Positions 28,004 through 37,101 of a stretch of 64,000 nucleotides of DNA are shown piece by piece. Origin of the DNA: Nonomuraea polychroma. GTDB taxonomy: Bacteria; Actinomycetota; Actinomycetes; Streptosporangiales; Streptosporangiaceae. The first letter of the stretch is position 1, and each line of letters begins with the position of its first letter. The stretch spans positions 5,146,001 to 5,210,000 of the forward strand of contig NZ_SAUN01000001.1 of assembly GCF_004011505.1 (NCBI RefSeq), read 5' to 3'. The position numbers and the translations under genes are program-made. The notes beneath the pieces are model-generated. The model did not search any database. It was given only the letters and a program-made list of their open reading frames with translations, and had not been told where the DNA came from.

Positions 28004-29602
28004 TCAGGCAAGTGCCACAAGATCGGAAAATTCGTCGCTCCACGCGTCTTCAGTTCCGTCAGGTAGCAAGATCACCCTATCCGGTGACAGGGCGTCAACG
28101 GCACCCTCGTCATGTGTGACTAGGACGATTGCTCCTGAATACGACCTTAGAGCGTTGAGAACCTGCTCGCGGCTGACCGGATCGAGGTTGTTCGTGGGCT
28201 CGTCGAGAAGGAGGACGTTGGCGCTCGAGAGCACCAGCATGGCCAGCGCCAGCCGGGTCTTCTCGCCGCCGGACAGGACTCCGGCGGGCTTGTCGACGTC
28301 GTCGCCGGTGAACAGGAACGAGCCGAGCACCTTGCGCAACTCGGTGTCGGTGAACTCGCCGCCGGCCGAGCGCATGTTCTCCAGCAGCGTCCGCCCGGAG
28401 TCGAGGGTTTCGTGCTCCTGCGCGTAATAGCCGACCTTGAGGCCGTGGCCCGGGCGGATCTCGCCGGTGTCGGGCTCCTCGATGCCGCCGAGCAGGCGCA
28501 GCAACGTGGTCTTGCCCGCGCCGTTCAGCCCGAGGATGACGACTCTGTGACCGCGGTCGATGGCCACGTTGACGTCGGTGAAGACCTCCAGCGAGCCGTA
28601 CGACTTGGACAGGCCCTCGGCCATGAGCGGGGTGCGCCCGCACGGCTGCGGCTCGGGGAAGCGCAGCCGCGCGACCTTGTCGCTCTTGCGCTCCTCCTCG
28701 GTGCCGGCCAGCAGGCGGTGCGCACGGCGCATCATGTCCTGGGCGGCCTTCGCCTTGGTGGCCTTGGCACGCATCTTGTCGGCCTGCGCCAGCAGCGCGC
28801 CGGCCTGTTTCTCGGCGTTGGCGCGCTCGCGCTTGCGGCGCTTCTCGTCGGTCTCCCGCTGGGCCAGATATGCCTTCCAGCCGACGTTGTAGTGATCGAT
28901 CACCGACCGGTTGGCGTCCAGGTGCAGGACCTTGTTGACCGTCGCTTCAAGAAGGTCGACGTCATGGCTGATGATCACCAAGCCGCCCTGATGAGATCGC
29001 AAAAAATCACGAAGCCACCCGATTGAGTCCGCATCTAGGTGGTTTGTCGGCTCGTCGAGAAGGAGAGTTTCCGCCCCGCTGAAAAGAATGCGCGCCAATT
29101 CCACGCGCCTGCGCTGCCCCCCGGAAAGCGTTTGCAACGGCTGTGTCAGCACCCTGTCCGGCAATCCGAGGCTGGAGGCGATGGAGGCCGCCTCTGCCTC
29201 GGCCGCGTAGCCGCCCAGGACGTGCATCTGGTCCTCGAGCCGGCCGTACCGCTTGACCGCCTTCTCCCGCGTGCGCTCATCGGCCGACGACATGCCGAGC
29301 TCCGCCTCACGCAGCTTGCGCAGCACCTCGTCGAGCCCGCGCGCGGACAGGATGCGGTCACGGGCCAGCACCTGCAGGTCGCCGGTGCGCGGGTCCTGCG
29401 GCAGGTAGCCCACGCTGCCGCTGGTGGTGACCGAGCCCGCGGCGGGCAGCGCCTCGCCCGCGAGGACCTTGGTCAACGTCGTCTTGCCCGCGCCGTTGCG
29501 GCCGACGAGCCCGACCTTGTCCCCGGCGTTGACCCGGAAGGTGGCTTTCTCGATGAGCAGGCGCGCGCCCGCGCGCAGCTCGATATCATTGGCGATGATC
29601 AT
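28004..29602 (-). CDS. ABC-F ribosome-associated ATPase (Rv1473-like, probable antibiotic protection)
   Basis: The protein is 532 aa with two ABC domains and no membrane segment. Motifs are GLVGRNGAGKTTLTKVLAG, LSGGQRRRVELARILF, LLLDEPTNHLD, then ILGLNGAGKTTLLRLLGG, LSGGEKTRLALAMLVL and LLLDEPTNNLD. The linker between the domains is a long charged helix pair (KRRKRERANAEKQAGALLAQ and beyond), the P-site tRNA interaction motif that reaches into the ribosome. ABC-F proteins free stalled ribosomes, and antibiotic-resistance members displace macrolide, lincosamide or streptogramin-type drugs. Rv1473 in M. tuberculosis is described as part of the WhiB7 antibiotic response. The leader described separately supports drug-linked control. 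Which drug, if any, is not predictable. Confidence 0.9.
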   Translation of the reverse strand: MIIANDIELRAGARLLIEKATFRVNAGDKVGLVGRNGAGKTTLTKVLAGEALPAAGSVTTSGSVGYLPQDPRTGDLQVLARDRILSARGLDEVLRKLREAELGMSSADERTREKAVKRYGRLEDQMHVLGGYAAEAEAASIASSLGLPDRVLTQPLQTLSGGQRRRVELARILFSGAETLLLDEPTNHLDADSIGWLRDFLRSHQGGLVIISHDVDLLEATVNKVLHLDANRSVIDHYNVGWKAYLAQRETDEKRRKRERANAEKQAGALLAQADKMRAKATKAKAAQDMMRRAHRLLAGTEEERKSDKVARLRFPEPQPCGRTPLMAEGLSKSYGSLEVFTDVNVAIDRGHRVVILGLNGAGKTTLLRLLGGIEEPDTGEIRPGHGLKVGYYAQEHETLDSGRTLLENMRSAGGEFTDTELRKVLGSFLFTGDDVDKPAGVLSGGEKTRLALAMLVLSSANVLLLDEPTNNLDPVSREQVLNALRSYSGAIVLVTHDEGAVDALSPDRVILLPDGTEDAWSDEFSDLVALA

Positions 29603-29687
29603 GGTGGCGGAACACTCCCGAGCTAGGAAACGAGGGTTTTGGGCGTGCGACGCCGATCAATCGGGAGTGTGCATAGGGATCAGTGTA
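29603..29687 (-). promoter_or_regulatory. Putative translation attenuator of the ABC-F gene (leaderless uORF plus SD-masking stem)
   Basis: On the minus strand, a TACACT box (29682-29687) lies seven bases before ATG 29674. That ATG opens a five-codon uORF, MHTPD-stop (29657-29674). The uORF covers the 5' arm ACACTCCCGA (29661-29670). This arm pairs perfectly over 10 bp with TCGGGAGTGT (29612-29621), which holds the only SD-like GGGAG before the ABC-F ATG (29602). A small GGCGT-CGC-ACGCC hairpin lies between the arms. A ribosome stalled on the uORF would open the stem and expose the SD. The structure is seen in the sequence; the mechanism is inferred. Confidence 0.6.
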
Positions 29688-29708
29688 TGGCCCCGCACGG
29701 AGCCATAC
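29685..29708 (-). terminator. Hairpin ending the rhamnogalacturonan operon
   Basis: The arms are GTATGGCTCC and GGGGCCATAC on the minus strand (10 pairs including one G-U, loop GTGC). The hairpin begins seven bases after the lyase stop. The last bases overlap the putative -10 box of the ABC-F transcript. Confidence 0.75.
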
Positions 29709-29714
29709 CTCCGA

Positions 29715-32297
29715 TTAACGCTCCGCCAGGTGCTTGCCGATCAGGGCGAGGTTGTGGATGGCGGCCAGGCCGTACTGCGCGGCGTCGTTGGTGCTGACGA
29801 ACGGGGCCTCACCTACGGGCGAGAGCACCTCAGGCCCGTCCACCAGCGTCAGCTCCCAGTTCTGCTGCCGCTGCAACGGGTTCGTGTTGAGCTGGTCGCC
29901 CTCGTCGAGTGCGAACTTCCGCCACGCCCACGCGGCCAGGCCGGCGTCACCGGTGCGGGCGGCCGCGTACGCGGTGAGCCTGCTGTGCGCCTGGATCAGC
30001 GAGATGCCGCTCAGCCGCTGCCCTGCCTCGGCCTCCTGCTGCTCCGGCGGGGCGAGGTAGAGGCGGCAGTAGTCCAGCCACGCCCGCTCGAACCCGGGTA
30101 TGCCCAGGTCGAGTGCGATGAGCTCGGCGCAGATCTCCGGCAGGCCGAACAACGACGACAGGTGCGAGACGGAGATCCTGTCGGTCGAGGTGTCGAAGCG
30201 ACCGGTCTCCAGGTTCAGCCGGGCGTCGCCGGTGAGGAAGCCCTGCGGCAGCGCGCCGATGTCGGCCATCGTGCCCAGCAGCCGGTCTCGGGCCCGCTCG
30301 TCGCCGTGCCGTTCCCAGCGCGTGAGCCAGGCCGCCGCCAGTGAGCCCCAGTCGGTGCCGAGCCCGACCGACAGCGCCGCCGGGTCCGGGGTGTAGACGT
30401 CCCGACGCACCTTGCGCTGCGGGTCGATGATCGTGAACGTCTCCTCGGGCACGCTGAGCTCGTCCATCAGGTCGCCGGTGCGCTCGTCGGCGGTCAGGTA
30501 GTAGTAGAAGCGCCGGTAGGCGGCGTTGGAGATGCGCAGTTGCTTGCAGCTGCAGCCCCAGTGCTGCACGTTGTGCCGGCTGCCCAGGCCCTTCCAGCGG
30601 CCCAGGTGGTAGACGTCGACCTCGCCGGTGTGCCGGGTCATGGCCTCGGCGAAGCGGAAGACGTCGGCCCGGCCGGTGCGCAGGTATTGCAGCCACAACC
30701 ACAGGTCGGGCGAGAGCTCGGAGTTGTCCCAGGCGTAGCCGCCGATGTCGTAGCGCCAGGTGTGCCGATCCCCGTCGTAGGTGTGCATGACGTCGCCGTA
30801 GTCCCAGAACCCGTACCAGCGGCGTTGCTCGCGTTCCCGGACGTACAGGTCGAACAGGAAGTCCAGGCGGTCCTCGATCCGCGCGTGCGCGGGCGTGGAG
30901 CGGTCGGGCAGCTCCCAGATGCCGAACACGCCGGCCTCGCGCACCCGCTCGGGAGTCGCGACGAGCAGCCCCGGCTCGTTCATGGCGGCCGCGCAGGCGG
31001 CCAGGTCCGCCGAGGAGGGCGTGGCGTCGACAGCGCGCAGGGTCAGCTGGTGGGTACGCGCCACGCCGTGGGCGTCGCCGAAGCCCGGCTCGTAGTCCTC
31101 GTAGGTGACCTCCAGACCCTCCAACTGCTCGGCGAAGGTGTCCTGGCCCATCCCGTCGTGGTAGAAGCGCAGGTCCATGGCGGGGGCCGACGGCGACCAC
31201 AACCAGACGGTCGCGGTGGCGAGATCGGTGGCCGCGTTCCTGATGTCGAGGCGGGTGGGGTGCAGCCGCCAGAAATCGCGCAGGCCGAAGCCGAGGCCGC
31301 CGCTGACGCCGCCGACGTAGCCGTAGCCGGCCGAGCGGGTGCCCGGCGGGATCGTCACCCACGCGTGTCCTTCGGCGGTGCGCTTGCGCAGCGTGAAGCC
31401 GTCGGCGGAGCTCTGGTCGAGCGTGTAGTCGTTCCAGGCGGGGATGAGGTGCAAGCGGTTGCCGACCTCCGGGTCGATCTCGCCGCACGGCCGGCCGGCG
31501 ACCTGCGCCCGGCGTACGGACTCGCCGGGGTCGCGGCGCAGCCCGGTCAGGCCGCGCACGGCCTCGGTGAGGAAACCCTGGTCCCCGGCGAGCCGGACGT
31601 GCCGGTCGTGGAGCTCATCGCGCATGACGACGTCGGCCCGCAGGCCAAGCCCGGCCAGGAAGTCGCGCTCGGGGTCGCCGTCCCAGACGAACGTGTGCAG
31701 GATCCGCACGTCCTCGGCGCCGGCGTAGAAGTACAGGCGCACGGTGAACGGCAGCCAGTCGCCGTGCCGGCCCTCCAGGCGCACCACGGCCCGCACGGGG
31801 CCGTCCTGCTCGACCGTCACCCGCTCGACCACGCCGGTGGCCTGCTCGCGAGCCACCGGGCCGCCCTCGTCGGGAGTGGGCTCGGCCTGACGGAGGCTGA
31901 CGAGGCGGACGTCCCTGGCGATCTCGCGGCTCCCGCGCGAGATCGACCGGGCCAGCGTGCCGCCACTCTCCTCGATCGTCCAGGTCACCACGCCCGTGCC
32001 GACAGTCAGCACGCCGTCCTCGCGGGCGACGGTGACAGGCGTGGGGAGCGTGGCGGGCTCGCGGCCCGGCTCCAGCCGGTACTCAGTGGCGCTGGGCCGG
32101 GCGCCGATGGCGTGGGCCGACCACTTGACCGAGCCGTCCGGCCACGTAGCGGTCACCCAGCTCTGCACGGGCACCTCGCGACCGTCCGCGCCGGCCAGGG
32201 CGAACGGCGCGTCCGGCTCGACCGCGCCGCGCGGCCACGGGACTCCCCAGGTCACCCCCTGCTCCCCCGGTCGGTCCAGCCAGCGCAATGCTGTCAT
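29715..32297 (-). CDS. Exo-rhamnogalacturonan lyase family protein (PcRGLX/YetA-like)
   Basis: The protein is 860 aa from ATG 32297, overlapping the esterase stop by four bases (ATGA). There is no signal peptide, so it is probably cytoplasmic. The N-terminal ~90 residues look like the RIFT-barrel domain of PcRGLX proteins (GVTWGVPWPRGAV, VQSWVTATWPDGSVKWSAHA). A large (alpha/alpha)6-type central region follows (WRYDIGGYAWDNSELSPDLW, GLGSRHNVQHWGCSCKQLR). Exo-lyases of this group cut unsaturated disaccharide units from rhamnogalacturonan I. Neighbouring YesL, YesU-like, acetylesterase and importer genes fit that substrate. The precise activity (exo-lyase or related) rests on family resemblance. 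Confidence 0.82.
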   Translation of the reverse strand: MTALRWLDRPGEQGVTWGVPWPRGAVEPDAPFALAGADGREVPVQSWVTATWPDGSVKWSAHAIGARPSATEYRLEPGREPATLPTPVTVAREDGVLTVGTGVVTWTIEESGGTLARSISRGSREIARDVRLVSLRQAEPTPDEGGPVAREQATGVVERVTVEQDGPVRAVVRLEGRHGDWLPFTVRLYFYAGAEDVRILHTFVWDGDPERDFLAGLGLRADVVMRDELHDRHVRLAGDQGFLTEAVRGLTGLRRDPGESVRRAQVAGRPCGEIDPEVGNRLHLIPAWNDYTLDQSSADGFTLRKRTAEGHAWVTIPPGTRSAGYGYVGGVSGGLGFGLRDFWRLHPTRLDIRNAATDLATATVWLWSPSAPAMDLRFYHDGMGQDTFAEQLEGLEVTYEDYEPGFGDAHGVARTHQLTLRAVDATPSSADLAACAAAMNEPGLLVATPERVREAGVFGIWELPDRSTPAHARIEDRLDFLFDLYVREREQRRWYGFWDYGDVMHTYDGDRHTWRYDIGGYAWDNSELSPDLWLWLQYLRTGRADVFRFAEAMTRHTGEVDVYHLGRWKGLGSRHNVQHWGCSCKQLRISNAAYRRFYYYLTADERTGDLMDELSVPEETFTIIDPQRKVRRDVYTPDPAALSVGLGTDWGSLAAAWLTRWERHGDERARDRLLGTMADIGALPQGFLTGDARLNLETGRFDTSTDRISVSHLSSLFGLPEICAELIALDLGIPGFERAWLDYCRLYLAPPEQQEAEAGQRLSGISLIQAHSRLTAYAAARTGDAGLAAWAWRKFALDEGDQLNTNPLQRQQNWELTLVDGPEVLSPVGEAPFVSTNDAAQYGLAAIHNLALIGKHLAER

Positions 32298-32914
32298 GCG
32301 AACTCCTTCAGCCGCTCCGCGACGATCCTCGCCACCTCGTCGGCGCCGCGGAAGCAGAAGTGGGTATCGTCGGCGATCCCGTCCGGGTAGAGCGGGTGCA
32401 CGCCGGGCGGGAAGTGCGTGAACAGGGTCTTGGACCCCTCCGGGCCGAGCCGCTCGTACAGCTCGGTGGTGGCCGCGGTCAGGTCGATCAACGGTACGTC
32501 CTCGGCGGCGGCCAGCGCGCGGACCTGGTCGGGGTAGCCGCCGTGCGTGGGGACCAGCCGGTCGCTCTCCCACCGGCGCCGCTGCACCGGCGTGCACAGG
32601 ACGGGCCGCGCCCCGGCCCCGCGCGCCTCCTTCACGAAGGCGCGCAGGTTGTCCTGGTACGGCAGGCCGGGATCCTTCTGGTCGTTGTGCCCGAACTGGA
32701 TCACCACCAGGTCATCGGGCACGACCTCGCGCAGCAGCGCCGCCCACAGCCCTTCGGCGCGGTGGCCGGCCGTGGTGGCGCCGCCCTTGGCGAAGTTGCG
32801 CACCGGGCGGCCCACGTAGGCGCCGAGCTGCGCGCCCCACCCCGACATGGGCGCCTCGAACGCCGGGCACGAGGCCACCGTCGAGTCCCCGGCCAGCAGG
32901 ATCGCAGCCGTCAT
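32294..32914 (-). CDS. SGNH-type rhamnogalacturonan acetylesterase
   Basis: The protein is 206 aa from ATG 32914, with four-base overlaps at both ends. The SGNH blocks are ILLAGDSTVASC (nucleophile Ser in GDST), NFAKGGATTAG (Gly), VIQFGHNDQKDP (Asn) and the C-terminal DDTHFCFRGADEVA (Asp and His). This order matches the YesT/RGAE group, which removes acetyl groups from rhamnogalacturonan backbone sugars so that lyases can act. There is no signal peptide, so it should act on imported oligosaccharides. Translation is coupled between the permease upstream and the lyase downstream. Confidence 0.88.
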   Translation of the reverse strand: MTAAILLAGDSTVASCPAFEAPMSGWGAQLGAYVGRPVRNFAKGGATTAGHRAEGLWAALLREVVPDDLVVIQFGHNDQKDPGLPYQDNLRAFVKEARGAGARPVLCTPVQRRRWESDRLVPTHGGYPDQVRALAAAEDVPLIDLTAATTELYERLGPEGSKTLFTHFPPGVHPLYPDGIADDTHFCFRGADEVARIVAERLKEFA

Positions 32915-33786
32915 TCCTTGACCGATCCGATCAGCACACCCTTGACGAAGTGCTTCTGCAGGAACGGGTAGAAGCACAGGATCGGCAGCGTGGCGATGAC
33001 CACGACGGCGAACTTGAGCCCCTGGGTGGGGAAGAACACCGTCTCCAGCGCCGACAGCGCGTTCTGCGCGTCCGCGCCGGTGAGCTGGCGCACCAGCACC
33101 TGCAGCGTCCACTTGCTGGAGTCGTCGATGTAGAGCAGCGGCGACATGTAGTCGTTCCAGATGCCCACGGCGTAGAACAGCGAGAACGTCGCGATGATCG
33201 GCTTGGACAGCGGCAGGACGATCTTGAAGAAGACGCCCATCTCGGTGGCGCCGTCGATGCGTGCCGCCTCCTCCAGCGCCTCGGGCAGCTCCTGGAAGAA
33301 GCTCTTGACGATGATCAGGTAGAAGGGGTTGATCGCGAGCGGCAGGATCAGCGCCCAGTAGCTGTTGAGCATCCCCAGGTCGCGGACGACGAGGTAGGTG
33401 GGGATGATGCCGCCGCTGAACACCACCGTGAAGATCACCAGGTTGAGCACCAGGGTGCGGCCCGGCAGGTACCGCTTGGCCAGCGGGTACGCCATGGTGA
33501 GCGTGAGCGCGACCTGGATGACCGTACCGACGAGCGTCACCCCGATGGTCGTGAGCAGCGCCCTGATGAACACGTCGGTGGCGAAGATGTACTCGTAGGT
33601 GCTGGTGACGAACTTCTCCGGCCACAGGAAGAACGTCCGCGAGGAGATCTCCGACTCCGAGGCGAACGATCCGGCCAGGACGTACAGCAGCGGCAGGAGC
33701 GTGATCATCCCCAGCCCGACGAGGACGGCGATGTTGATCGCGTCGAAGATGCGGCTGCCCACAGAGCGGTATTGGTTCACAGACAT
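32911..33786 (-). CDS. Carbohydrate ABC importer permease (LplC/YesQ-type)
   Basis: The protein is 291 aa with about six membrane helices. It contains the ATPase-docking EAA loop (LPEALEEAARIDGATEMGVF, with KIVLPLSKP after it) and the usual C-terminal KGVLIGSVKE. It belongs to the permease family that pairs with LplB-type proteins for oligosaccharide uptake (YesP/YesQ in Bacillus). No dedicated ATPase gene is present, so it should use a shared MsiK-type ATPase, as is common in actinomycetes. It starts eight bases after the other permease ends. Confidence 0.92.
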   Translation of the reverse strand: MSVNQYRSVGSRIFDAINIAVLVGLGMITLLPLLYVLAGSFASESEISSRTFFLWPEKFVTSTYEYIFATDVFIRALLTTIGVTLVGTVIQVALTLTMAYPLAKRYLPGRTLVLNLVIFTVVFSGGIIPTYLVVRDLGMLNSYWALILPLAINPFYLIIVKSFFQELPEALEEAARIDGATEMGVFFKIVLPLSKPIIATFSLFYAVGIWNDYMSPLLYIDDSSKWTLQVLVRQLTGADAQNALSALETVFFPTQGLKFAVVVIATLPILCFYPFLQKHFVKGVLIGSVKE

Positions 33787-33794
33787 GAGCGCTC

Positions 33795-34757
33795 CTAGAA
33801 CAGTCCACGCTGGCCGAGGCGCTTGGCCAGCCAGTTGGAACCGAAGATCAACAGGACTCCCACAACGCCCTTGAACAGGCCGACGGCGGTCGCGTAGCTG
33901 AACGCGCCCTGGTTGATGCCGACGTAGAAGACGAAGGTGTCGAAGACGTCAGCGGTGGCGCGGTTCAGGTTGTTGGTCATGAGCCAGATCTGCTCGAAGC
34001 TCATGTCGAGCAGGTTGCCGGACATGAGAATGGCCATGACGACGATCGTCGGGCGGATCGCCGGGAGCGTGACGTGCCACAGCTGCCGCCACCGTCCCGC
34101 GCCGTCCATCCTGGCCGCCTCGTACAGCTCGTGGTTCACCCCGGCCAGCGCCGCCAGATAGATGATCGTGGTCCACCCGGTGGTCTTCCACAGCGTCTGC
34201 AGGATGATGATCGGCCGGAACCAGTCCGGCTGTGCCACGTAGTCGATCTTCTGCCCGCCCAGAATCTCATGGACCCAGCCCGCGAGGACGCCGTAGTCGA
34301 CGGAGAACAGGATGTACGTCAGCGACGCGACGATCGTCCAGGACAGGAAGTGCGGGATGTAGATCAGAGACTGCACCGAGCGCTTGAGGATGTTGATCCG
34401 CAGCTCGTTCAGCATCAGCGCCACGATGATCGGCGCCGGGAAGACGAAGATGACGTTCAGGAACGCCAGGTACAGCGTGTTGTACATCAAGCGGCCGAAG
34501 TCGGGCCCGGTGAACAGGTCCACGAAGTGCTTGAAGCCCACCCATTCGCTGCCGTTGTAGCCCAGGAACGGCACGAAGTCCTGGAAGGCGATCTGCAGGC
34601 CGCGCATCGGGACGTACTTGAAGACGATGAAGTACGCCAGCCCGGGGATGAGCAGCAGGTACAGCCATCGGTAGCGCCACAGCGTGCGGGCTCTGTCGGG
34701 CTTGTGCCCGGCTACCTTGGCCGCCTTGACCGGTGGCGGCGCCAGGTCGGTGGCCAC
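33795..34757 (-). CDS. Carbohydrate ABC importer permease (LplB/YesP-type)
   Basis: The protein is 320 aa from ATG 34757, with an AGGAGG-like sequence (GAAAGGAGG) upstream. A cytoplasmic N-terminal tail is followed by helix one (YLLLIPGLAYFIVFKYVPM). The EAA loop is NHELYEAARMDGAGRWRQLW, then HVTLPAIRPT. It is the first permease of the rhamnogalacturonan importer. A strong hairpin separates it from the binding-protein gene, which would favour more binding protein than permease. Confidence 0.92.
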   Translation of the reverse strand: MATDLAPPPVKAAKVAGHKPDRARTLWRYRWLYLLLIPGLAYFIVFKYVPMRGLQIAFQDFVPFLGYNGSEWVGFKHFVDLFTGPDFGRLMYNTLYLAFLNVIFVFPAPIIVALMLNELRINILKRSVQSLIYIPHFLSWTIVASLTYILFSVDYGVLAGWVHEILGGQKIDYVAQPDWFRPIIILQTLWKTTGWTTIIYLAALAGVNHELYEAARMDGAGRWRQLWHVTLPAIRPTIVVMAILMSGNLLDMSFEQIWLMTNNLNRATADVFDTFVFYVGINQGAFSYATAVGLFKGVVGVLLIFGSNWLAKRLGQRGLF

Positions 34758-34773
34758 TCGGCCTCCTTTCTAG

Positions 34774-34799
34774 GGGAGGGGCCCGTGAGGGCCCCTCCC
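34774..34799 (-). terminator. Intercistronic hairpin between binding-protein and permease genes
   Basis: A perfect 11-bp stem (GGGAGGGGCCC with GGGCCCCTCCC, loop GTGA) lies eight bases after the binding-protein stop. It probably acts as a partial terminator or mRNA end stabiliser, giving a high ratio of binding protein to permease. The second sugar locus has an analogous hairpin. Confidence 0.7.
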
Positions 34800-34807
34800 G
34801 CGTCACA

Positions 34808-36367
34808 TCACTGGCCGAGCTTGGCGACCAGGTCGTTGATCTCCTGGGCGATCTGCGTGCCGCCGCCGTCGTACCAGCGCTTGATCTCGGCCTTCAGCTC
34901 GTCCTCGCTGAGCTGGCCGGCGAGGTACTTGATCCGCGCGTCGGTGACGATCGGGTTGAGCGTCGCGCCCTTGGCCACGGCGGTCGGCGAGACCACCGGC
35001 AGGCTCGGGTCGAACACGGCCGTCTTCAGGTCCTCGGCCACGCGCTCCTTGCGCTCGGCCAGGTCCTTCCGGTACGGCGCCTCCGGGGGAACGCGCGGGT
35101 AGGCGATACCGGTGGTGCCGGTGCTGGCCTGGGTGCCGAGCTGGATGAAGGCCTTGTCGACGTCGTCCTGGACCTGCTTGACCTTGGGGTCTTCCTGGTT
35201 GATCAGGACGGCTTCGCCGTTCTCGACCTTGAAGTTGCGGCCCTCGATGCCGTTGGTGAGCAGGACCTGGCCTTCCTTGCTGGCCAGCTTGTCGAGGGTC
35301 TTCAGCAGCTCGTCCAGCTGGGCCTCGGTCTTCACCCGCTGCTTGGAGACGGCCAGGATGTCCTTGTAGCCGCTGAACGGCAGGGAGAACTTCTTGCCGT
35401 CAGGACGGGCGAGGTTGCCGACCGTGAGGACCTTGTCGCCGTAGGTCTGCGGGTCCTGCTCCTTGAGCAGGTCGAGCAGCTGCGTGGTACGGACGTCCAC
35501 GTCGATGATGATGCCGCCCTTGCCCTGGACGAACGGGTCGTTCCACTTGGCGGTGTCGAGCGTGTTCCAGTCCGGGTTGACGAGGCCCTCGTCGATCATC
35601 TTCTTCATGAAGCGGTTGGCCTCGAAGAACTCGGGCGTGTCGAACTCGGGCACGAGCTTGCCGTCGCGCTCACCCCAGTTGTTCGGGGCGCCGAACCAGA
35701 CGTCCATCACGTTGAACGGGCTGGAGGCCGCGAAGGTGGTGCCGGGCCACTTCGGGATGATGAGGCCGTAGGTGTCGTCCTTGCCGTTGCCGTCCGGGTC
35801 CTTCTTGGTGAACGCCTCAGCGATCTTGTAGAGGTCGTCGGTGGTCTTGGGCGCCTCCAGGCCGACCTTCTTCAGCCAGTCGGCGCGGATCATGACCGCG
35901 GAGCGGAGCAGCGGCCTGGTCCGGTAGGGGCCGTAGATCTTGCCGTTGATCGAGGAGTTGAGCAGGACCTTCTCGTCACCGACCAGGTTGGGGTACTTCT
36001 TGATCTTGTCGGTGAGGTCCCAGAACGCCCCCGCCTCTGCCGCCTTGCCGAACGCCGGCGACTTCGGGTCGACCACCATGACGTCGGGGATGTTGGCGGA
36101 GGCCAGCGTGACGTTGACCTTCTCCGGGTAGTCCGCGTTCGGCACCCAGGTGACCTTGATCTTCTTGCCGAGGAACTTCTCGATCGCCTGGTGCAGCTCG
36201 CCCTGCGGGTTCGGGGCCGTGCCGAACAGCTGGGTCATGAAGGTGATGGTGTTGGCGTCGGCCTGGCTCGACTCGCCGCCACCGCCGGTGCCGGAGCAGG
36301 CGGATGCCAGCAGGGCGGTCGTCAGCATTAACGCACCAGCCATGAGCCGATTACGAGATGCGCTCAT
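34808..36367 (-). CDS. Extracellular solute-binding lipoprotein (family 1, YesO/LplA-like)
   Basis: The protein is 519 aa from ATG 36367, overlapping the YesL-like stop by four bases. The lipoprotein signal is MSASRNRLMAGALMLTTALL, with lipobox LLASAC giving an acylated Cys. The mature part starts with a Gly/Ser linker and has the large two-lobed fold of LplA-type oligosaccharide binders (DVMVVDPKSPAFGKAA, YGPYRTRPLLRSAVMIRADW). It captures rhamnogalacturonan-derived oligosaccharides at the cell surface, by operon context. Confidence 0.92.
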   Translation of the reverse strand: MSASRNRLMAGALMLTTALLASACSGTGGGGESSQADANTITFMTQLFGTAPNPQGELHQAIEKFLGKKIKVTWVPNADYPEKVNVTLASANIPDVMVVDPKSPAFGKAAEAGAFWDLTDKIKKYPNLVGDEKVLLNSSINGKIYGPYRTRPLLRSAVMIRADWLKKVGLEAPKTTDDLYKIAEAFTKKDPDGNGKDDTYGLIIPKWPGTTFAASSPFNVMDVWFGAPNNWGERDGKLVPEFDTPEFFEANRFMKKMIDEGLVNPDWNTLDTAKWNDPFVQGKGGIIIDVDVRTTQLLDLLKEQDPQTYGDKVLTVGNLARPDGKKFSLPFSGYKDILAVSKQRVKTEAQLDELLKTLDKLASKEGQVLLTNGIEGRNFKVENGEAVLINQEDPKVKQVQDDVDKAFIQLGTQASTGTTGIAYPRVPPEAPYRKDLAERKERVAEDLKTAVFDPSLPVVSPTAVAKGATLNPIVTDARIKYLAGQLSEDELKAEIKRWYDGGGTQIAQEINDLVAKLGQ

Positions 36368-36993
36368 AGGTTCCCTTTCGAATGCAGGCGCGCCTCGTTC
36401 TCCTCGAAGAAGCGCAGGCAGAGCCAGGTGTTGAGATAGATCCATGCGCCGATGCTGATCACCGGTGCGAGAACGGGCAGCGTCATGGTCACGTAGACGA
36501 TCGCCCAGAGCGCGAACAGCAACAGCACGGTGGAGGCCGGCCGGGTCCAGGCCAGGAGCGACGCCTTGGGGATGTAGCCCCAGAGCGGCAGCTCGTAGTG
36601 CACGTACAACGGCCCGATGTACGCGCCGACGGCGGCCAGCACGAGCAGTGCGGCGAACGTCGCAATCCGCAGCGCGCCCGAGTCCGTACCTTGCGCGGCA
36701 AAGTACAGGTAGTTGCCGATCAGGACGGTGGCGACGAGCGCCACCGGCAGGACCAGCAACGAGGCCCGGACGAACTCCCGTCGGTAGACGGTCCAGAATT
36801 CACGCCAAGCCTGAAACGATTCATTGCGGGCGTGCCTCCGAGCCAGGGTGTAGGCGGCTACGGTGGCGGGCCCGAGCCCGAGGATCACGCCTCCCGCGAG
36901 GGTGAAGACGATCCACATCAGGTTCAGCTGGACCGCCCAGATCAGCTCTGAACAGGCAGCTTGGATTCTGATCGACAGTGCGGGATGGTTCAT
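36364..36993 (-). CDS. YesL-like DUF624 membrane protein
   Basis: The protein is 209 aa from ATG 36993, chosen because GGTGG lies seven to eight bases upstream. An earlier ATG at 37023 lacks such a site. It has four to five hydrophobic helices (LNLMWIVFTLAGGVILGLGP, ASLLVLPVALVATVLI, IATFAALLVLAAVGAYIGP, TVLLLFALWAIVYVTMTLPV). DUF624 proteins are regularly the first gene of rhamnogalacturonan or other plant-glycan ABC operons, with unclear function. It leads the operon, and an operator-like palindrome lies about 110 bases upstream of its start. Confidence 0.87.
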   Translation of the reverse strand: MNHPALSIRIQAACSELIWAVQLNLMWIVFTLAGGVILGLGPATVAAYTLARRHARNESFQAWREFWTVYRREFVRASLLVLPVALVATVLIGNYLYFAAQGTDSGALRIATFAALLVLAAVGAYIGPLYVHYELPLWGYIPKASLLAWTRPASTVLLLFALWAIVYVTMTLPVLAPVISIGAWIYLNTWLCLRFFEENEARLHSKGNL

Positions 36994-37101
36994 CCGGCAT
37001 ACCACCTTTCGTGGCATCTGCACGGATCGGGGGTGGGTTGTTGCCCCGCAGTTCCTGCCCCGTTACAGGCGAGTGAACGGCGGGTTGGTGCGAAATTAGT
37101 G

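Noticed and set aside
30540..32390. Long plus-strand frame opposite the rhamnogalacturonan lyase gene
   Set aside because: It is a GC-driven shadow with Val/Gly/Ala/Arg repeats and no domain. The minus-strand gene has clear family motifs and operon overlaps.
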